DNA of 11,493 nt. Source: Hungateiclostridiaceae bacterium UBA3922. GTDB lineage: Bacteria > Bacillota > Clostridia > Acetivibrionales > DTU013. Both the position numbers and the translations under genes were made by a program. Position 1 is the stretch's first letter. Each line of letters starts with the position of its first letter. The notes beneath the pieces were generated by a model that worked only from the letters and a program-made list of their open reading frames with translations, did not search any database and had not been told where the DNA came from. Location of the stretch: assembly GCA_002386045.1 (NCBI GenBank), contig DGEQ01000137.1:1-11493 (forward strand). Direction: 5' to 3'. This document shows, in pieces, positions 7,526 through 11,493 of the stretch.

Positions 7526-7751
7526 GATCAAGGGCAGACCGTTCAGGCCATTATTGGTTGCAAGTGTTACAGATGCGGACGGGCAAGCAGCTCGAATGAG
7601 GCACCAGGCACAACGACCGGCAGCATGGACGCTGCCGGCGCTGGTCTCGAGCCATGGACGGCGAGTGACCTGCGCCCTCATTGGAGCAAATGGGCCGACC
7701 AGCATCTGTTAACGAAGCAACCACAATGGGATGAACGGTCTGTCCTTGATC
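7526..7751. repeat. Large imperfect palindromic repeat element between rluD and the pyr leader
   Basis: The plus strand from 7526 and the minus strand from 7751 both begin GATCAAGG, then CAGACCGTTCA, CCATT, GGTTGC, and ACAGATGC. Hand alignment gives about 40 identities in 51 positions over the outer part of the arms, 19 of the first 20, and weaker similarity (CGAATGAGG against CCAATGAGG) out to about 83 bases. The arms face each other around a GC-rich centre of about 60 bases (7609-7668). I see no gene in it: weak open frames on both strands lack ribosome sites and family motifs. It could be a miniature mobile element, a member of an intergenic repeat family, or a structured RNA at the rluD 3' end. 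Unrecognised. Confidence 0.7.
7617..7638. repeat. Perfect 8-bp hairpin near the centre of the palindromic element
   Basis: CCGGCAGC (7617-7624) and GCTGCCGG (7631-7638) are exact reverse complements around the six-base loop ATGGAC. The stem is GC-rich and would be stable in RNA or single-stranded DNA of either strand. No T-run follows on either strand, so it is not an ordinary intrinsic terminator. Confidence 0.8.
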
Positions 7752-7782
7752 AGCACATCTTGAGATCCGATCGGCATTGCTG

Positions 7783-7812
7783 CCGCAATGGATGGACGGT
7801 CCGCCCCTGATC
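7783..7812 (-). repeat. Third copy of the GATC-headed motif, just after rluD
   Basis: On the minus strand this reads GATCAGGGGCGGACCGTCCA and continues TCCATTGCGG. It is a direct repeat of the arm at 7751-7722, about 61 bases upstream of it in transcription order. Over these 30 bases all base substitutions between the two copies are transitions (G/A or C/T), plus one single-base gap. A small hairpin (7775-7780 with 7785-7790) follows it. Confidence 0.65.
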
Positions 7813-7833
7813 TGAATATCATGGGATCGGCGC

Positions 7834-8754
7834 TTATTTTTCCTGGCGCAGCCTCTCGACCAGTTCTTTGAATTCCTTCGGAGGTTCAGCCGTGAACTCG
7901 ACGTATTCACCTGTACGCGGATGTTCAAACCCAAGCACGGCGGCATGGAGTGCCTGCCCTTCAAGACCGTATTTTTGCTTCTTTCTTCCGTACACTGTGT
8001 CCCCGACCAGCGGATGTCCGATATAAGCCAAATGGACCCTGATCTGGTGCGTCCTGCCGGTCTCAAGTCTCAGTTCCAGCAAAGTGGCGGATTTGAAACG
8101 CTCCACGACCCTGAAGTGTGTAACGGCTCTCCTGCCGTTTTTCAGGTTGACGGCCATCTTCTTCCTGTCCGTCGGATGTCTTCCAACAGGGGCATCTACC
8201 TTCCCGCGATCGGCAGATACGATCCCTTCCGCAACGGCAATGTAGATCCGGTCGATATCGTGTTCCCTGAGCTTTTCTGAAAGGATCGCATGGGCATTGT
8301 TGTTTTTGGCAATGACAAGCACTCCCGAAGTATCCTTGTCTATCCTGTGGACGATACCGGGCCTTATCACCCCGTTTATATCCGAGAGTGAACCGCCGCA
8401 GTGCTTCAGGAGCGCATTTACGAGCGTGCCGCTGTAATTGCCGGCTGCTGGATGCACCACCATGCCCCTGGGCTTGTTTATCACGATTATGTCTTCATCT
8501 TCATGGATTATATCCAGCGGGATATCCTCGGCTGTCACTTCCAGCGGCTCCGGCGCAGGTATGGCGACCTGCACTGTATCGCCCTCCTTCAGCTTGTAGC
8601 CTGCTTTTACCGTTTTCCCGCCTACTGTGACATGTCCCTGCTCTATGAGCCTTTCCACGAAAGACCTTGAAAACTCGCCAAGGGTTCCTGTCAGCCAGAC
8701 GTCAAGACGTCTTCCCGCGTCTTCCGAAGTTATGGCAAAGGTCTCATTCCTCAT
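7834..8754 (-). CDS. rluD: RluD-family 23S rRNA pseudouridine synthase
   Basis: The product changes uridines to pseudouridine in large-subunit rRNA. An N-terminal S4-like RNA-binding domain (about 1-65, RRLDVWL at 15-21) precedes the catalytic domain. The catalytic motif HRIDKDTSG near 136-144 carries Asp139, the same number as the catalytic Asp of E. coli RluD. GRTHQIRVHLAYIGHPLVGD (233-252) is the later conserved motif. I start at ATG 8754 (306 residues): it is preceded by GAGGAAAGAA and begins exactly where the S4 domain starts, whereas the longer frame up to 8817 adds a lysine-rich stretch antiparallel to no known domain and would overlap lspA much more. The chosen start overlaps the lspA end by 11 bases, implying coupled translation. 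The exact rRNA sites, and whether it is RluD or a Bacillus-type YlyB, cannot be told from sequence. Confidence 0.95.
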   Translation of the reverse strand: MRNETFAITSEDAGRRLDVWLTGTLGEFSRSFVERLIEQGHVTVGGKTVKAGYKLKEGDTVQVAIPAPEPLEVTAEDIPLDIIHEDEDIIVINKPRGMVVHPAAGNYSGTLVNALLKHCGGSLSDINGVIRPGIVHRIDKDTSGVLVIAKNNNAHAILSEKLREHDIDRIYIAVAEGIVSADRGKVDAPVGRHPTDRKKMAVNLKNGRRAVTHFRVVERFKSATLLELRLETGRTHQIRVHLAYIGHPLVGDTVYGRKKQKYGLEGQALHAAVLGFEHPRTGEYVEFTAEPPKEFKELVERLRQEK

Positions 8755-9226
8755 TTCTTTCCTCTTCCCGCTCTTCTTTTTTTGGTTCTTTATATATGAA
8801 CAGGACATATACGGCAAGCAATATCGTACCGCATGTCACGGCAATATCGGCTGCATTGAACACGGGAAACGGGTATGATCCGATGTAGAACAGGAGAAAG
8901 TCGATCACTTTGCCTTCGGCCAGCCTGTCTATGTAATTCCCTATCGCACCGCCCAGTATCAGTCCCAGGACCGCCCTCAGGAACCTGTCCCTGTTCCTGA
9001 TGATCGCAACGACCAGGAAGACCGCGATCACCGGCACGAGTACAAGGAACAGGACGCTGCTGTCCTTGAATATCCCCCATGCGCCGCCTGGATTCCTGTG
9101 CAGCGTCAGGTAAAAAAACCTGTCTATTACCGGTATCATTTCCGACGGCCCTATGTTGCTTACGACGATACGCTTTGTCGCCTGGTCGATGACGACCACC
9201 AGTATCGTTATTATTATCCAGAGCAT
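8744..9226 (-). CDS. lspA: Lipoprotein signal peptidase II
   Basis: LspA is an inner-membrane aspartic protease that cuts the signal peptide of prolipoproteins just before the lipid-bearing cysteine. The 160-residue length is normal. Hydrophobic membrane segments lie near 1-14, 58-76, 84-100 and 127-146. The signature GAIGNYIDRL is at 93-102; the two catalytic Asp residues are expected to be D109 (KVIDF) and D127 (FNAAD). DQATK near 14-18 and NPGGAWGIF near 45-53 are further family motifs. The C-terminal tail (about 146-160) is very charged, rich in Lys and Glu, and is encoded partly by the overlap with rluD. GGAGG lies about 9 bases before the ATG. The gene just upstream encodes a likely lipoprotein substrate. 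Confidence 0.97.
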   Translation of the reverse strand: MLWIIITILVVVIDQATKRIVVSNIGPSEMIPVIDRFFYLTLHRNPGGAWGIFKDSSVLFLVLVPVIAVFLVVAIIRNRDRFLRAVLGLILGGAIGNYIDRLAEGKVIDFLLFYIGSYPFPVFNAADIAVTCGTILLAVYVLFIYKEPKKEEREEERNEE

Positions 9227-9281
9227 ATCAGGAACTCCTCCCGTATCTTATGCATTTTCCCACTCAGGTCCGGTACAACGG

Positions 9282-11057
9282 TCAGGGTGAAGGTTTGTAC
9301 CACCGGCGGAAATCATCGAACCTGTTCCAGGCGTGCGGCCCCATCGGCCCTTTCACATACCTGCCGAAAACCATCGCCTCCCTCAGGAAGTAAAGGCCTA
9401 TGTACGGGCAGTCATCCAGGACCTGGGCCTTAAGTGCCTTATAGGCAGCTTTTCTCGCCTGTGCATCGTTTTCCCTGAAAATCTCGAGAATATACTCATC
9501 CACGGCTTTATTTCCGTACCCGGTCACATTGTAAGCTTCGGAATAGGCAGACGATGACGCATACGGCAGGTAACCGTCCGAATACATGAAGGACACGTCC
9601 GGCACCTGCGGTACCCTGCACCCGAGGAATGCCATTTTGTACCTTCCTGTGCTGATCCTGTTCAGCATGTCCTTCCACTGGAGCTGGACAAGGCTGACCT
9701 TTATGCCTGCCTTTTCAAGCTGGCCGCAAATCATCTCTGCTGCCTTTACCCGTATGCTGTTGTTTGAATTCACCAGCAGTTCAAGGCTCAGATACCTCCG
9801 GCTCCCTTTTATTACCTTGTAATACCCTTGTTCGCTTTGCTTCCAACCACCTGCCTCGAGCACTTCCGATGGCGTTGATGCAATGGTATCTGCCTGTGGG
9901 TCGTCCTGCCGGTCCTGGTTTTCGTCCGGCTCATCACCGGTATGGTCTGCTTCAGGCTGTTTTTCAGCATCCTCATCATCCTCGAGCCAGCAGGCCGGTA
10001 GTACGGGCAAATCAGCTTCTTCGGCAGCTCCCCTCAGGACATCGCGTATGATCTCCTCCCTGTCGATGGCAAGGCAGATAGCCCGTCTTGCATATATATC
10101 AGATAATACCGGATCGTCCGGGTTAAGCGCTATAAACTCAAAATTCCTGGAAGTGTAGCTCTTTATGGTCAGGTCGGTCCTGTCCATGTACTTCATGTAT
10201 TCGCTGAAGCCAAGGCTGACAACGTCCACTTCACCCGTCTGCAAAGCCCCCATGGCGTCCTCTGCTTTTTTCAATATACCTGCCCGGATGTTTTCAATAT
10301 ACATGCCATCCGATGCCAGCGTCCCGTCTGTGCGCAGGTACCACCAGTCTTCATTCAGCGTAAGCGATATGCCGTTTCCTTCATCATATGAAACGAACCT
10401 GTACGGACCGGTGCCGACAGGTACCAGTTCCCTTGACGCCGTAAGAACGTCCGTCGTTGAAAACTGGTGCTTTGGCAGCACCGGGAAAGTCATCATCTCA
10501 GGCATGAACGAATTAGGCTTTTTCAGTGCTATCCTGATGGTTGACGAGTCTGTGGCTACGCACTGGGATATGTTGGCAAGCAATGATTTATAAGGAGAAT
10601 TTATCGACGGATTGAGTATCGTCTGTATCGTGAACTCCACGTCATAGGCAGTGAATGACTCACCGTCATGCCAGGTCACATCGTCCCGCACGTGGAATTC
10701 CCATATCAGCCTGTCTTCTGAAACCGTCCACCTGTCGGACAGGCAAGGTACTGCTTCCTGGTCCCTGTCCAGGCGCGTCAGGCCCTCGTAGACGAAGGTG
10801 AGCAGATCTGCCGTATAAGAATTGGTCGTGAGTATCGGGTTGAGCGTGTCCGGTTTTGTCGTAAAAAGGTTCAGCGTGCCGCCTTTTTCCGGCCCCCTGT
10901 CCAGGATGTCATCGTCGTTGACATACATGTTTGTTCCCTTGTCCGATCCATAGCTCTCATGGAGCCTCTGGAGCTGTTTGAGCTCACGGCCTGTCTGACA
11001 CGCAGAAAACAGCAATGAAAATATTATAGCAAATATGATAATGCCGACCCTTTTCAT
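9282..11057 (-). CDS. Family 5 (peptide/nickel-type) extracellular substrate-binding lipoprotein
   Basis: This is a secreted, lipid-anchored binding protein of the SBP_bac_5 family, whose members deliver oligopeptides or other solutes to ABC importers. The 591 residues start with a lipoprotein signal (KR, hydrophobic 4-18, lipobox LFSAC with Cys20). Family features follow: GGTLNLFTTKPDTLNPILTT near 59-78, VYEGLTRLD near 89-97, LSDRWTVSEDRLIWEFHVRDDVTWHDGESFTAYDVEFT spanning about 106-143, GTGPYRF near 215-221, and the RRAICLAIDREEII region near 324-337. An acidic low-complexity insert (358-392) interrupts the usual layout. No permease or ATPase gene lies beside it, so its partner and ligand are unknown. 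Ribosome site AAGGGG is at 11064-11069, overlapping the pgeF stop. It could be an orphan sensor or a binding protein serving a remote transporter. Confidence 0.9.
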   Translation of the reverse strand: MKRVGIIIFAIIFSLLFSACQTGRELKQLQRLHESYGSDKGTNMYVNDDDILDRGPEKGGTLNLFTTKPDTLNPILTTNSYTADLLTFVYEGLTRLDRDQEAVPCLSDRWTVSEDRLIWEFHVRDDVTWHDGESFTAYDVEFTIQTILNPSINSPYKSLLANISQCVATDSSTIRIALKKPNSFMPEMMTFPVLPKHQFSTTDVLTASRELVPVGTGPYRFVSYDEGNGISLTLNEDWWYLRTDGTLASDGMYIENIRAGILKKAEDAMGALQTGEVDVVSLGFSEYMKYMDRTDLTIKSYTSRNFEFIALNPDDPVLSDIYARRAICLAIDREEIIRDVLRGAAEEADLPVLPACWLEDDEDAEKQPEADHTGDEPDENQDRQDDPQADTIASTPSEVLEAGGWKQSEQGYYKVIKGSRRYLSLELLVNSNNSIRVKAAEMICGQLEKAGIKVSLVQLQWKDMLNRISTGRYKMAFLGCRVPQVPDVSFMYSDGYLPYASSSAYSEAYNVTGYGNKAVDEYILEIFRENDAQARKAAYKALKAQVLDDCPYIGLYFLREAMVFGRYVKGPMGPHAWNRFDDFRRWYKPSP

Positions 11058-11067
11058 CGATATCCCC

Positions 11068-11493
11068 TTACTGCCTTATCTGCATGAATGCCGCCATGCT
11101 TCCTGTCCTTCCCCTGTCGCCCCTGTATGAAAAGAACAGGTCGTTCCTGCATTTCGTGCAGATGCCGCTGTCGTGTATGTTCCTGGCATCGACGCCTTCT
11201 TCTTCCATCCTCGTCCTGATTATGCCCTTGAGATCTATCTTCCATTTCGTCCCAGATACATGCCTGTAGAATGAGCCGTTGCCGTATTTTTCCCTGAACA
11301 GGCCGTAAACGTCCTCATCCACTTCGAAGCAGCAAAAGCCGATCGATGGCCCTATCACAGCCTCGACTCTTCCCGGATCGAAACCGGGTATTTTTTTCAT
11401 ATCGTCCAGCGCCCGGGCCACTATGTCCGCAAGCGTACCTTTCCATCCTGAATGGAGCAAAGCTGCCGCTTTTGCCGAAGGCTCGAAAAGGAA
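11068..11493 (-). CDS. pgeF: PgeF/YfiH-family (multicopper polyphenol oxidoreductase-like) protein, 5' end cut by window
   Basis: Only the C-terminal 141 codons are in the window; the frame stays open to 11493. The family (YfiH, YlmD, LACC1) is described as purine nucleoside-processing and, in E. coli, as a peptidoglycan-editing factor. Visible signatures are LHSGWKGTL (the H-x-G-W motif) close to the window edge, IGPSIGFCCFEVDEDV with the conserved Cys pair, DLKGIIRTRM, ICTKCRNDLFFSYRGD and TGSMAAFMQI at the C-terminus. The conserved His and Cys of the metal or active site are therefore kept. The stop codon lies 10 bases before the lipoprotein gene and supplies part of its ribosome site. The true start lies outside the window; a TTG at 11460 is internal. 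Confidence 0.9.
   Translation of the reverse strand, partial: FLFEPSAKAAALLHSGWKGTLADIVARALDDMKKIPGFDPGRVEAVIGPSIGFCCFEVDEDVYGLFREKYGNGSFYRHVSGTKWKIDLKGIIRTRMEEEGVDARNIHDSGICTKCRNDLFFSYRGDRGRTGSMAAFMQIRQ

Noticed and set aside
7419..7712. Plus-strand open frame of 97 codons in the rluD-pyrR gap
   Set aside because: It runs through the PyrR leader promoter region and the palindrome, lacks a ribosome site at its start, and its sequence shows only the repeat translated.
7551..8066. Minus-strand open frame of 171 codons spanning the rluD end and the repeat
   Set aside because: Most of its first half is rluD read in another frame, and the rest is repeat; composition is rich in Arg, Ser and Cys as expected of a shadow frame.
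8755..8817. N-terminal extension of rluD by 21 codons
   Set aside because: It overlaps lspA deeply, lacks a good ribosome site, and adds no part of the S4 domain; the ATG at 8754 has a GAGG site and starts at the domain.
9224..9256. Tiny minus-strand frame beginning at an ATG upstream of lspA (13 codons)
   Set aside because: It overlaps the lspA start out of frame and has only a weak ribosome site; nothing marks it as a leader peptide.
1..11493. CRISPR arrays, tRNA or rRNA genes, transposases, phage or defence genes
   Set aside because: I looked on both strands and saw no regularly spaced identical repeats, no cloverleaf-type conserved boxes and no relevant protein motifs.

Overview
The window reads as a chromosomal segment of a Bacillota bacterium, most likely a clostridium. 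The evidence is a PyrR-type RNA attenuator ahead of a pyrimidine operon, strong purine-rich Shine-Dalgarno sites (AGGAGG-like), a type 2 (long) orotidine 5'-phosphate decarboxylase, and the lspA-rluD-pyrR neighbourhood familiar from Bacillota. Base composition is close to balanced, not AT-rich. Every convincing gene lies on the minus strand, so transcription runs from high to low coordinates. The species cannot be named from sequence alone.

Region 1 (11493 down to 7834) is a tightly packed envelope/RNA-modification cluster: the 3' part of pgeF (yfiH family), a family 5 substrate-binding lipoprotein, lspA (signal peptidase II) and rluD-family 23S rRNA pseudouridine synthase. pgeF and the lipoprotein gene are 10 bases apart, and lspA and rluD overlap by 11 bases. 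LspA is the enzyme that would mature the lipoprotein encoded just upstream of it.

Region 2 (7833 down to 7248) is the only long non-coding stretch, about 590 bases. Its upstream half holds an unexplained repeat element: three related copies of a motif starting with GATC, two of them in opposite orientation so that about 225 bases form a large imperfect palindrome with a perfect 8-bp hairpin near its centre. Its downstream half is a well-formed PyrR-controlled leader: candidate promoter, a perfect match to the PyrR-binding RNA consensus, an antiterminator and an intrinsic terminator.

Region 3 (7247 down to 115) is the pyr operon: pyrR, pyrB, pyrC, pyrF, carB. Together these cover carbamoyl phosphate (large subunit only), carbamoyl aspartate, dihydroorotate and the final OMP-to-UMP step. 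carA, the glutaminase subunit normally placed directly before carB, is absent, and pyrK, pyrD and pyrE are not in the window. A second intrinsic terminator sits on the pyrR stop codon, ahead of pyrB.

I found no CRISPR array, tRNA, rRNA, transposase or defence gene. The item most likely to be undescribed is the palindromic repeat element at 7526-7812; the rest is mostly recognisable housekeeping biology with some unusual arrangement.
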